Shown piece by piece: positions 1 through 13,026 of a stretch of DNA of 64,000 bases. The notes beneath the pieces were generated by a model that was not told the DNA's origin, did not search any database, and saw only the letters and a list, made by a program, of their open reading frames with translations. The stretch is from the NCBI RefSeq assembly GCF_012911925.1, contig NZ_JAAXKY010000008.1, positions 1 to 64,000 of the forward strand, written 5' to 3'. Positions within the stretch are counted from its first letter, which is position 1, and every line of letters begins with the position of its first letter. The translations under genes were made by a program, and so were the position numbers. The DNA is from Pseudonocardia xinjiangensis. Lineage in GTDB: Bacteria; Actinomycetota; Actinomycetes; Mycobacteriales; Pseudonocardiaceae.

Positions 1-3000
1 ACTTCTGCAGGCACCCCCACCCCCGCGAGTCGCCCGTTTTCCGCGCCCGAGTCGCCCGGCCCGGACACACCCGTGCCCGCGAGTCGCCCGTTCTGCGCGG
101 GCGAGTCGCCCGGTTCGGGCAGCAGCTTCGCGAGAGCCGCGGGCGTGCGGTGACGCAGGACGTCGGCGGGGCTGACCCGCAGCCCGGCCCGGCGCAGCCG
201 GTTGACCAGCCCGATCGCGAGGATGCTGTCGCCCCCGACGGCCAGGAAGTCGTCGCCGGGCCCCACCTGGGGCAGGTTCAGCACCTCGGCGAACGCCGCG
301 CAGAGCTGTTCCTCCTGAGCGGACGTGGGAACGTCGCCGGACTCCGCGGCGGGGGCGGCGGCGAAGTCGGGGGCCGGCAGCGCGGCCCGGTCCAGCTTCC
401 CGTTCGCGGTCAGTGGCACCGATGCGATCGCCACCACGGCCGCGGGCACCATGTGCTCGGGCAGCCGGGCGCTCGCGTGGGCGCGCAGCGCGGTGCCGTC
501 GACGCCACCGGACACCCGCGGGACGACGTACGCGACGAGCCGCGCCGTGCCCCCGTCCCGTCGCGCCACCACCACGGCGTGCGCGACGTCGGGATGCTCG
601 GCCAGCACGGCCGCGATCTCTCCCGGCTCGATGCGGAACCCGCGGATCTTGACCTGCTCGTCGGAGCGGCCGAGGTACTCCAGCAGGCCGTCGGCCGACC
701 AGCGGGCGAGGTCACCGCTGCGGTAGAGCCGCGATCCCGGAGACCCGTACGGGTCGGCGACGAACCGGGACGCGGTCAGCGCCGCCTCGCCCATGTAGCC
801 GCGGGCGAGCTGCCCGCCGCCGACGTACATCTCCCCGACGACGCCGGGAGGCACCGGCTGCAGGTGCCGGTCGAGCACGAGCACGCGCAGGCCCGGTATC
901 GCCCGCCCCATCACGCTCCCGGCCCGGGCGGCCACCAGCTCCTCGTCGACCACCTGCGCGGTGACGTGCACGGTCGTCTCGGTGATCCCGTACATGTTCA
1001 CGAGCTGCGGCGAACCGGCCGGGTGCCGGGCGAACCACGCAGGGAGCTGCGTCAGGTCCAGGGCCTCACCGCCGAAGACGACACATCGCAGGGCGAGCGC
1101 GGAACCCGGCGTGACCGGGTCCGCGGAACCGGGCGACTCGCGGGGTGGAAACGGGCGACTCGCGGGGGTGATCGCGGCGAGCTGCGCGAACGCCGACGGG
1201 GTCTGGTTCAGCACCGTGACGCGCTCCCGCACCAGCAGCTCGCGGAACTGTTCCGGCGAGCGCGACACGGTGTGGTCGACGACGACGAGGCGGCCGCCGG
1301 TGCACAGCGGGCCCCACATCTCCCACACCGAGAAGTCGAACGACGCCGAGTGGAACATCGTCCACACGTCGCGGTCGCCGAAGTGGAACAGGCGGTCGGT
1401 CTGCCCGAGCAGCTGCACCACGTTCCCGTGCGGCACCACCACGCCCTTGGGACGCCCGGTCGAGCCGGACGTGTAGATCACGTAGGCGGGGTGGGCCGGC
1501 AACAGCGTGGCCGGTACGTCCAGCGGCTCGGCCGCGGCGAGCGCGCGGACGGTGGCCGGGTCGTCCAGCGCGAGCTGGGGCACCCGCGAGCCGGGCGGGA
1601 GCTGGGCCCGCACCGCCGAGGTCGTCAGCACGCACGCGGGCGCGGCGTCGGCGAGGGTGCGGGCGAGCCGCTCGGGCGGGTACCCCGGGTCGAGCGGCAC
1701 CGCGGCCCCACCCGCGCGGCTCACCGCGAGCAGGGCCGCCACCAGGTCGATCGAGCGCGGCAGCGCCACCCCGACCAGCGTCTCCGGTCCGACGCCACGC
1801 TCGGCGAGCAGGCGGGCCACCCGCCCCACCCGGTCGTCCAGCGCCGCGTAGGTCAGGTTCGTGTCCCCGTGGGTGAGCGCGACCGCGTCGGGACGGCGGC
1901 GCGCCTGCGCCGCGAAGAGTGCGGGCAGCGTCGACGGCGCGACCTCGGCCGGTTCCTCGACGGTGCTGGTGAGCAGCAGCTCGCGTTCCTCGGTGGTGAG
2001 CACGTCCACGTGCGCCACGGGTGCGTCCGGCCCGGAGGCGACGGCAGCGAGGACGCGCACCAGGCGGTCCAGCAGGACGCCGGCGGGCAGGTCGGGGGCG
2101 CCGCGCACCTGCAGCCGCAGCCGCAGCGCCGTCCCGGGCACCACGACCAGCGTCACGGGGTAGTGGGTGGCGTCGTGGCCCGACAGTCCCGTCACCTCGA
2201 GGCCGCTGCCCCGGGCCGCCGCGGCGAGCGCGTCGGCGTCGAGCGGGTAGGACTCCACGACGACCAGCGAGTCGAAGAGGTCTCCCTGCCCGGCGGCCGC
2301 CTGGATCTCGGCCAGGCCCAGGTGCTCGTGGTCCAGCAGCCCGGTTCGGCGGTCCTGCAGGTCCCTGGCGAGGTCGGCGAGCGGCTGCGCCGGGTGGAGA
2401 CGGGCCCGCACCGGGACCGTGGTGATGGCCGGTCCGACCAGCGTCTCGACGGCGTCGAGCTCGGGGGGCCGCACGGCGGCGGTGGTGCCGAACACGACGT
2501 CGTCGCGGCCGGTGAGCCGGCCGAGGAGCACCGCCCACGCGGCCTGCACCAGGGTGCTCGTGGTGAGCCCGCGGGCGCGCCCGAGGCCCTCCAGCGCGGC
2601 GGTGACGGTGTCCGGGACCTCGATCTCCGCCTGCTCGGGCTCGTCCGCGGTGGGTGCCGGCACCAGGAACGTCGGCCCCTCGATGCCGGCGAGCGCCTGT
2701 GCCCACGCGGCACGTGCCGCTGCCGTGTCACGCTCGGCGAACCACTGCAACAGCGCGGTGAAGGGCACAACCGGCTCGGACGCCTGCTCGTCGAGGGCGG
2801 CGAGCAGCTCCCGCAGCAGTACCGGCATCGACCACCCGTCGAGCAGCAGGTGGTGGGCGGTGACCGCCAGCCGGGCGGTCGCTCCGGTGCGGACCAGCAG
2901 GATGCGCAGCAGCGGCGGAGCGGCCAGGTCGAACGGCACCCGCCGCTCGGCGGCGAGCAACCGGTCGGCCTCGTCGCGGTCGCCGGCCTCGACGACGGTG

Positions 3001-6000
3001 ACCGGTGGGGTCACCCCGGCGACGACGATCTGTGCGGGGGTGTCGGAGTCGGCGACGAACGCGCAGCGCAGGTTGGGGTACCGCGCCACGAGCGCGGCGG
3101 CCGCCGCCCGCAGCCGTTGCGGGTCGGGCTCCCCGGTCAGGTCGACCACGTACTGGAGGGAGTAGACGTCCACGGTGCCGTCGGCGGCCGCGGCCAGTGC
3201 GTGGAACAGCAGGCCCCGCTGCAGCGGGGTGAGCGGCCAGACGTCGGACAGCGTGGGGTACGCGCGCTCCCAGCGTTCGACGTCGCTCTGCGCGGCACCG
3301 GTGAGCGTCAGGTCGGACGGGGTGCGGCCGCCGCCGCCGGACGCCGCGATCTCGATGAGCGCCTGCTGCCACAGCTGCGCGAGCCGGGCCACCTCCGGCT
3401 CCTCGAGCAGCCCGCTCGGGAAGGACCAGTGCGCCACCAGCCGCGGGCCGGCCGGCCCGTCCTCGGCGACGGTGTTGACGTCCAGCACCGCCGCCGCGGG
3501 CATACCGGGCTCGGTGGTGGCGGCGAAACCGCCGGGGACCGGTGACCACGCCGCGCTGCTGCCGGAGAGCCGGCCGAGGTAGTTGAAGGCGAGCTGCGGG
3601 ACCGGCAGCTCACGCAGCACGGCGGCGGTGGCGGGGACCAGATGGCGCAGCAGCCCGAAGCCGGCGCCGCGGGCGGGCAGCTCGCGCAGCCGCTCCTTGG
3701 TGTGCTTCACCGCGGCGGCGGGCGAGCTCGCCCCGGCCAGGTCGATCCGTACCGGGAAGCGGGTGGTGAACCAGCCGACGGTGCGGGACAGCTCGGCCCC
3801 GGGCACGAGGTCCTCCTCCCGGCCGTGGCCCTCCACCGACACGAGCACCGACGAGGCATCCGTCTCGCCCCGCCAGGCCACCACGGCCTGCGCGAGACCG
3901 GCGAGCAGCACGTCGCCGGTGGTGGCGTGGAACGCCGACGGCACCCGCGCGAGCAGGGCCTCGGTCAGCTCGGGGGGCAGCTCCGTGCGGACCTCCGCCA
4001 CCGTCGCCGCGACGTCACGGGCGGGGTCGAGAGCCCGGCTGCCGATCAGCGGATCGGGCCCGCGCAGGATCGTGGTCCACCGGTCGAGCTCGTCCGCCCG
4101 GTCCGGGGCGAGCGCGTGCACCTGCGTCGCCCAGCTCCGCAGCGAGGTGCCGACCGGAGCCGGCACCGGCTCCCGGCCGTCGCGCAGCGCGGTCCAGGCG
4201 GCGGCGAGGTCGGCGGTGATGATCCGCCACGACGCCCCGTCGACCACGAGGTGGTGGACGACCAGCAGCACGGCCCCGTCGAGCAGCACGGCCTGCAGGA
4301 CCACCCCCGCAGCCGGGTCGAGCCGCTCGGCGGCGGCCCGGCGCTCCTGCTCCACCGGGCCGGTGCCGGTACGGACCAGCGGCTCGGCGTCCCGCTGCGC
4401 CTCCACCTGCAACGCCGCGCCGGGACGGGCGACGAGACGGGCGCGCAGGGCGTCGTGCCGGTCGAGCAGCGCCGCCACCACGCGGACGAGACCGGCCCGG
4501 TCGAGCCCGTCGGGTGCGGTGAGCAGCAGCGACTGCGCGTACCCGGCGATCGGGGCGCCGCGCTCCAGCAGCTCCGCGACGATCGGGGTGTCCGGCACCG
4601 CGCCGACGGCGGGGACGACCTCCGCCTGCGCCGTGTCCGCCCGGCCTGCGACGGCCGCCAGCGCGGCGACGGTGCGGCGCTCGAAGACGTCGCGCGTCGA
4701 CAGCACGAGGCCGCAGGCCCGGGCCCGGCCCACCAGCTGGAGCGACACGATGCTGTCTCCGCCGAGTGCGAAGAAGGAGTCGTCGGCCCCGACGCCGTCC
4801 ACCCCCAGGACCTCGGCGAACAGGGCCGCAAGCCGTTCCTCCACGGGCCCGGCGGGCCCCCGCCCGGTCCGGGGCCCGCGGTCCGGGACCGGCAGGGCGC
4901 GCCGGTCGAGCTTGCCGTTCGGGGTGGTCGGCAGGGCGTCGAGCACGACCACCGCCGACGGCACCAGGTGCGCGGGCAGCCGCGCGGCGAGCGCGGCGCG
5001 CAACCCCTCCGGGTCGGCGCCGGCCCCCACCACGTAGGCCACGAGCTGTGGGCCGGTCGGGCCGTCGGTACGGGCGACCACCGCCGCCTGCCGCACCTCC
5101 GGCCGGGCCAGCAGCGCCGCCTCCACCTCGCCCGGCTCGATCCGGAACCCGCGGATCTTCACCTGCTCGTCGGTGCGGCCCAGGTGCACCACGGTGCCGT
5201 CCTCGTCGCGCCGCACCAGGTCACCGGTGCGGTAGAGGCGCGCCCCCGCCGGTCCGAACGGGTCGGCGACGAACCGCGCCGCCGTCAGCCCCGGCCGTCC
5301 CCGGTAGCCGCGGGCCAGCTGCCCGCCCCCGATGTAGAGCTCCCCGACGACCCCCACCGGCACCGGGTTGAGCGCGGCGTCGAGGACGTGGAAGCGCGTG
5401 TCGTACACGGGCTCGCCGATCGGCACCGGGCCGGTTCCCTCGCCCACGACGGTGGCGCTGCTGTACACGCACGTCTCGGTGGGCCCGAACGCGTTGAGGA
5501 CCTCGTGGCCCGCGGCGCGCAGCCGGTCGGCCAGCGGGCGGGGCAACGTCTCCCCGCCCAGCACGATCGTCGGCGGGAGCGGGCGGGAACCGTCGGCGAC
5601 GAGCGCGGCCAGCGCGGACGGCACCGCCGAGAGCAGCGTCGGAGTGCCGGACCCCGGCGCCACGGGCGCGGAGACGGCGGGATCGAGCACGTCGTCCACC
5701 ACCCGCAGCACGCCGCCGCAGGCCAGTGGGGGGAACAGCTCGAGCACCGAGACGTCGAAGCTCAGCGAGGTGGACAGCACGGTGCGGGCCAGCCGGTCGG
5801 GGCCGAGCTCGGCGACCGCCCACTCCGTGAAAGTGGCGACGGCGCAGTGCGGGACGAGGACGGCCTTGGGTGTGCCGGTGGAGCCGGAGGTGTAGATCAG
5901 GTGAGCCGGGTGGGCAGGACGGCGGGGCCGGGCGCGCTCGGCGTCGGTGAGGGGGGCGCCGTCGAACGCCGCGACGGTGGCGGGGTCGTCGAGGACGAGC

Positions 6001-7906
6001 GGGGCGGGTCCACCCGGCAGCCGCACCCCGGCGGTGGTGAGCACAGCGGTCGGAGCGGCGTCGGTGAGCAGGAACGCGATGCGCTCGGCGGGGTAGGCGG
6101 GGTCCACGGGCAGGTAGGCCGCACCCGCCTTGTGCACCCCGAGCACGGCCACCACGAGGTCGGCGGTGCGCTCCACCGCCAGCGCGACGACGTCCTCGGC
6201 GCCGATGCCGTCGGCGACGAGCCGGCGCGCCACGCGGTTGGCCCGCGCGTCGAGCTCGGCGTAGCTCAGTACCTCGCCGCCACCCACGACGGCGGGCGCA
6301 TGCGGGGTGCGGCGGGCCTGCGCCTCCACCAGTTCCACCGCACTGTCGACGGTGGCGGCGCCGGGCGTGCCGGTCCCGGCCGTCGCCGCGCGCTCGGCGT
6401 CGGTGAGCAGGTCGAGCCGGTCCAGCCGGGTGTCGGGGGCGGCGAGCACCAGGTCCAGCAGCCGGACGAAAGCGGTGAGCAGCCGGCGCGTGGCCGGCGT
6501 GCTCAGCGCGTCGAGCCGGTGGACGGCCTCGACCAGCGCACCGGTCTCGGCCAGCTCCACCACGACGCTCAGCGGGAGCTGCGCCGTGCCGTTGTGCAGC
6601 GGCCTGCGGGTGGCGGTGCACTCGCCGTTCCCGTCCGGGGTGGGGAGGGCCAGCGCCGCCTCGGCTGCCGTGCGCACCCCGAACAGGACGTCGAACAGCC
6701 CGGTGACGCCGTCGGGGCCGGCCGCGCCCAGCTCACCGACCACCCGGCGCAGGTCGACGTCGGCGTGCGCGAAGGCGTCCCGGCACGTCACCACCGAGGC
6801 CGCGACCAGCTCGCGGAACGTGTCGGCTCCGCGCACGACGGCGCGCAGCACGACGGTGTTGCCGAAGTAGCCGACCAGCGCCGCCGCCTCCGGCCGGTCG
6901 CGGTTGACCACCGGCGCGCCGACGACGACGTCCTCGGCGCCGGTGAAGCGGTGCAGCACCGCGGTGAAGGCGGCGTGCAGCACCATGAACGGGCTCGCCC
7001 CCACCTCGCCGGCGAAGGCGCGCACGCGCTCCACGAGCGCGGCGGGAAGCGGCACGACGCACTGCCCGCCGTCGCCGGGCCGGGAACCGTCGGTCTCCGC
7101 GCGAGCCCCCGGCAGCGGCATCGGCTCGGGCAGGGGCGTCAATCGCTCCCGCCAGTGGGCGAGCCCCTCGGGGCCCGGTTCGGGCGTGACGGCGTCGAGG
7201 TACTGCGGACCGTCGGTCGCCGGGGCGGGCGCACCGGTCAGCGCGGCCCGGTACCGCGCGGCCAGCTCGCCGAAGAAGACCGCCCAGGACGCGTCGTCCC
7301 AGGCGATGTGCTGCGCGACGAGCACCAGCACGTGCTCGCGCTCGCCTGTGCGCAGCAGCCCGATCCGCAGCGGCGCCTCGGCGGTGAGGTCGAAGACCCG
7401 GCCCGCCAGCTCCTGTGCGACCTCCTCGGTGCGGGCCGCGCGCCCGGCAGGCGGCAGCGTCCACAGGTCCTCCTCCACCCACCCGGGGGCAAGCTGCGCG
7501 TGCACGATCTGCTCGGGCGTGCCGTCCGGGCGCCGCCGGTAGGTGGTGCGCAGCACCTCGTGCCGGGCCACCACGCCGTCGAGCGCCGTGCGCAGCGCCG
7601 CCGCGTCGAGCGTCCCGTCGAGGGTGAAGGCCGTGGCCACGGAGTGGGCGGCGCGGCCCGACTCGGCGTCGAGCTGGGCGAGGAACCACATGCGCAGCTG
7701 CGCGGCCGTGAGCGGCTGCGGCACGCCCGGTTCCCGCCCGGCACCGGCGGTGGGCGCAGTGGCCGGCAGCTCGTCGGCCAGCCTGCGGCGCAGGAGCTCC
7801 CTGCGCAGCGCCCGCCGCGTGCTCGCGTCCGCCGGACCGTCCGAAGTCGCCTTCACGTGGGCTCCCTGCTCGTTCTGCTCGGGCTCGTCCGCCGCTGGCG
7901 GCGGGG

Positions 7907-7910
<4 letters not shown>
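1..7910 (-). CDS. Siderophore non-ribosomal peptide synthetase, C-A-T-E-C-A-T..., 3' end outside window
   Basis: This multimodular NRPS extends a siderophore peptide in the cytoplasm. Domains by residue, approximate: C 65-470 (HHxxxDG degenerate, HIAWDD); A1 515-1000 (core LIYTSGSTG); T1 with LGGDSI near 1047; E 1085-1520 ([28 protein letters not shown]); C2 1550-1930 (HHLLLDGWS); A2 1980-2510; T2 with VGGDSI near 2563; then a linker to the window edge. By manual alignment the A2 pocket reads D-F-W-N-V-G-M-V-H-K, the canonical threonine code. A1 reads D-V-L-S-V-G-A-V-Y-K, which I cannot assign; hydroxyornithine is an inference from the N-monooxygenase in the operon. The E domain predicts a D residue from module 1. 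ATG at 7910 overlaps the ligase stop (ATGA). A2 and the C-terminal linker contain translated copies of a 22-bp repeat. Confidence 0.95.
24..112. repeat. Four copies of a 13-bp repeat in the NRPS linker
   Basis: Copies of CGCGAGTCGCCCG or one- to two-base variants start at 24, 46, 78 and 100, so the spacings are 22, 32 and 22. They lie in the reading frame of the NRPS on the opposite strand, just after the second carrier domain, and encode a Pro/Gly/Ser/Asn-rich linker. The same 13-mer recurs at 1130-1164, 24601-24701, 24839 and 32437. Confidence 0.85.
1130..1164. repeat. Two repeat copies inside the threonine A domain
   Basis: Two copies of the 13-mer, inverted relative to the plus strand, lie at 1130-1142 and 1152-1164, again 22 bases apart. 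They are translated in two different frames (ASRP, then RESPG) because 22 is not a multiple of three. They form an extra segment of about 16 residues between the SAF.QL motif and the VVFGGEAL motif, a stretch that is usually about 15 residues long. Confidence 0.8.
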
Positions 7911-9537
<1,627 letters not shown>

Positions 9538-9542
<5 letters not shown>

Positions 9543-12500
9543 GCTGGTTCGCCAGCTGTGCGGCGACCTCGGCGTCGGACAGCTCGGCGAGCTCGCAGAA
9601 GATCTCCGCGGCCCGCCGCAACCGCTGGGGCTCCGGCTCGTCGGTGAGCAGCCGCGCGGCCAGCCGGGCCACCGTGGGAGCGCCGAGCAGCGTCCGCACC
9701 GACGCGGTGGCGGCGCCGAGATCGGCCCGCAGGTCGGCGACGATCTCCGTGGCGATCAGGGAGTCGCCGCCGAGCGCGAAGAACTCCTCGGTGGTGCCGA
9801 CGGGCTCGGACCGCCCGAGCGCCTCGGCCCAGATCGTCGCGATCGCCCACTCCACCGGTCCGGACGGCGCGACGCGGCCGGAGCCGCCCGCCCCGGCCTG
9901 CTCGACCAGCTGCCGCACCGCCCGCCGGTCGACCTTCCCGTTGGCGGTGAGCGGCAGCGCGGACAGCGCGACCACCCGCTCGGGGACCATGTGCGGCGGC
10001 AGCAGAGCGCGCACCGCGGACCGCAGTGCGTCGGGGGCCTGCGTCCCGTCCGCGACGGGACGCAGGACGCCCGCGGCGAGGGAGCCGTCCACGACCACGG
10101 CGACCGCCGCCGCGGCGCCCGCGGCGACCAGCGCCGCCTCGACGTCCCCCAGCTCGATCCGGAAGCCGCGGATCTTGACCTGGTCGTCACGGCGGCCGAG
10201 GAACTCGACGGTCCCGTCCGGCCGGTAGCGCGCGAGGTCGCCGGTGCGGTACCAGCGCCCGCCGTCGCGGGTGAGGAAGCGGTCCGCGGTGCGGACGGGG
10301 TCGCCGCGGTAGCCGTGGGCCACCCCGGCGCCGCCGATCCACAGTTCACCGGGCACCCAGTCCGGGACGTCGCGGCCCTGGCCGTCGACCACCCGCATCC
10401 GGACACCGCGCAGCGGCCTGCCGTAGGGCACCGACTGCCAGTCCGGGGGCACGACGGCGTCGACGACCTCGCAGACGGTGGAGTGGATCGCGGTCTCGGT
10501 GGTGCCGCCCAGCCCGACGAACCGGCAGCCCGGCACCTGCTCGCGCAGCCGCCCCGGCAGGTCGACGCCCACGCGGTCGCCACCGAGCAGAACGACCCGC
10601 AGGCTGTCGCCGAGCCGCTCACCGGAGCGCAGCAGCATGTCGAGCAGCGGCGGCACGCAGTTGAGCACGGTCACCCGGTGCTCGCGCACCAGCCGGGCCC
10701 ACGCGTGCGCCTCCCGGCGGGCGTCCTCCCCGACCGTGACGACGGCGCCGCCGACCGACAGGGGCGCCGCGATGTCGAACACCGAGAGGTCGAAGTCCAG
10801 CGCGGAGATGGCGAGCGTGCGGTCGGCCGGGCCGAGCGCGTAGCGGTCGATCAGGTCCTCGACCGTGTTCATCGCCGCCCGGTGCGATACCTCCACGCCT
10901 TTCGGCTCTCCGGTCGAGCCCGAGGTGAACAGCACGTAGGCGATCTGTTCGGGATCACTCGCCACCGGAGCGGCGAGCGGCTCAGCGGTGGCCGCGGCGG
11001 CCAGCGTGTCGCCGTCGAGCACGACGTCGAAGCCCGCGACGGACGCGATCCGCTCCGCGCGTGCCTGCGGCTGCTCGACACCGACCGGCACGTACCCGGC
11101 GCCCGCAGCCAGCACCCCGAGCACCGCGACCACCTGGTCGGGGCCCTTGGGCAGCGTCACGCCGACCAGATCGCCCGGCCCGACGCCGCGGCCGACGAGC
11201 CACCCGGCCGTCCGGAGCGCGCGGTCGGCGAGCTCGCCGTAGGTCAGCGTCTCGTGGTCGCCGACCACCGCGGGTGCGTCCGGACGCCGCGCGGCCACGG
11301 CGAAGAACCCTTCGTGCAGCAGCCGCCGCGACGGCTCCCATCCCGGGTCGGTGGCCGCGTCGTTGATCGCGGCCCGCACGGCGAGCTGGCCGGGCGGCAC
11401 CAGTCCCCCGGCCGGGTCCTCCCAGGCCGCGGGCTCGGTGCCCAGCCGGCGCACGAGATCGGCGAACGCGGCGAACATCGCGTCCACCACGCCGGGAGCG
11501 AACTCGCGCACCCGCACGTCCCAGTTCACGAGCAGGCCCCCGTGCAGCTCGGTGACCTGGGCGTCGAGCAGCACCTGCGGACCCTGGGAGATGATCCAGA
11601 CGGCCTCGCCGAACGTCTCGTGCACGATCTCGCCGAACAGCTCGCCGAGGTTGAGCGCACTGGTGAACACCACCGGGGCGAGCACCTGCTCACCGCGGGC
11701 CCTGGTGAGGTCGCGCAGCACCTCGACGCCGGAGTGGGCGGCGTGCGCGGTGTCGGCGTGCAACCGGGCGCGGACCGCGCGGGCCCGGTCGGCGAACGGG
11801 ATCGGTTCGCTGAGGTCGACGGCGAGCAGCACGGAGCTGGTGAAGTCGCCCACCAGCCGCTCGACGTCCGGGTGCAGGGGGTCGCGGTCGAACAGCGGCA
11901 CGTTGAGCAGGAACCGGGGCTGGGCGCTCCAGGCGCCGAGTACCTCGGCGAAGGCGGTGGCGACCGCCGCGGCCAGGGTGACGCCGTGGCGGCGCGCTCC
12001 CTCGGCCAGCGCCGCGCGCTCCGTCTCGTCGAGCAGCAGGTGCCTGCGGACGACGCGGGCCGGTCCGGGCACCGGGTGGTCGGCCGCGAGCGGCAGGTCG
12101 GGCGCACCGGGCAGCTCCGCGAGCCGCTCGCGCCAGTGCCGGGCCGCGCGTACGCCCTCCGCGCTGCCCTGCGCCCGCCGGGCGGCCAGGTAGTCGCGGT
12201 AGGTGAGGCCGATCGGCGGCAGCACGGCGCCGGGGTCGCGGTAGAGCCGCGCCAGCTCGGCGAGCAGGATCCGGTAGCTCACCGCGTCGGCGGCCACCAT
12301 GTCCACGTCGAGGTGCAGCCGGGTGCGCCCGTTCGGGAGCAGGCTCAGCGCCGCGGTGAGCACCTCGCCGCCTGCGATGTCCAGCTGCTGGTGCGACAGC
12401 GCGTCGCGGGTGGCGGTCAGCGCCGCCTCCACCTCGGTGGCCCGGAGCCCGCGCAGGTCGTGGACGGTGAGCCGGCTGCGGCCGGCGTCGGGGTCCACCG

Positions 12501-13026
12501 GCCCGATCTCCTGGCGTCCGTCGTCGGAGACGCGCGCCCGCAGCATGTCGTGCCGGGCGAGCAGGGCACCCAGCGCCGCGGCGAGCCGCTCGGGGTTGAC
12601 GCCGGGCCCTGAGCTGTCCGACACCGGGCTGTCGAACTCGGTGTAGAGGTGCGCGGCGACCCCGCCGAGCGGCTGTCCCTCGGTGCGCCCGACCCAGTAG
12701 GCGTGCTGCATCAGGGCCAGGTCGAAGGCCGGATCGGCCGCCGCCGTGGGCTGCGCCACCGCCGGTGCCGCGGCACTCCCGGCCCCGCCCGAGAGCAGCG
12801 CTGACCATGCCGACACGGTGGGCTGCTCCGCGAGCCGGGCGAAGTCGACGTCCAGCCCGGCCCGGCGCCAGCCGTTGGCCAGCTGCATCAGCGTGATCGA
12901 GTCCAGGCCCAGCTCGAACAGCGAGACGTCGTCGGTGATGTCCTCGACGTCCTCGCCGGTGAGCTCGGCGAGCGTGGCCCGCAGCCCGTCGGGCGTCAGG
13001 TCGGGGGCCGGGGGTGGCGTGCTCAC
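9538..13026 (-). CDS. NRPS starter module, ArCP-Cy-A-T (MbtB/PchE type)
   Basis: The 1162-residue synthetase holds the aryl starter and makes a heterocycle. Order: aryl carrier domain (LGLDSI near residue 40), heterocyclization domain 100-530 with DMVAADAVS matching the Cy signature DxxxxDxxS, A domain 570-1035, and a carrier domain with LGGDSL near 1085. By manual alignment the A pocket reads D-L-F-N-L-G-L-I-H-K. It matches the cysteine code DLYNLSLIWK at seven of ten positions but has G and H where cysteine enzymes have S and W, so Ser or Thr (oxazoline) remain possible. GTG at 13026 overlaps the salicylate synthase stop (GTGA). No thioesterase is present here; release must lie beyond the left edge. 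Confidence 0.93.

Noticed and set aside
150-3545. Very long open frame on the plus strand opposite the siderophore synthetase
   Set aside because: It is the complement of coding DNA with strong G/C third-position bias. The minus strand has clear NRPS motifs in order, and the plus frame has only low-complexity Arg/Gly/Val sequence.
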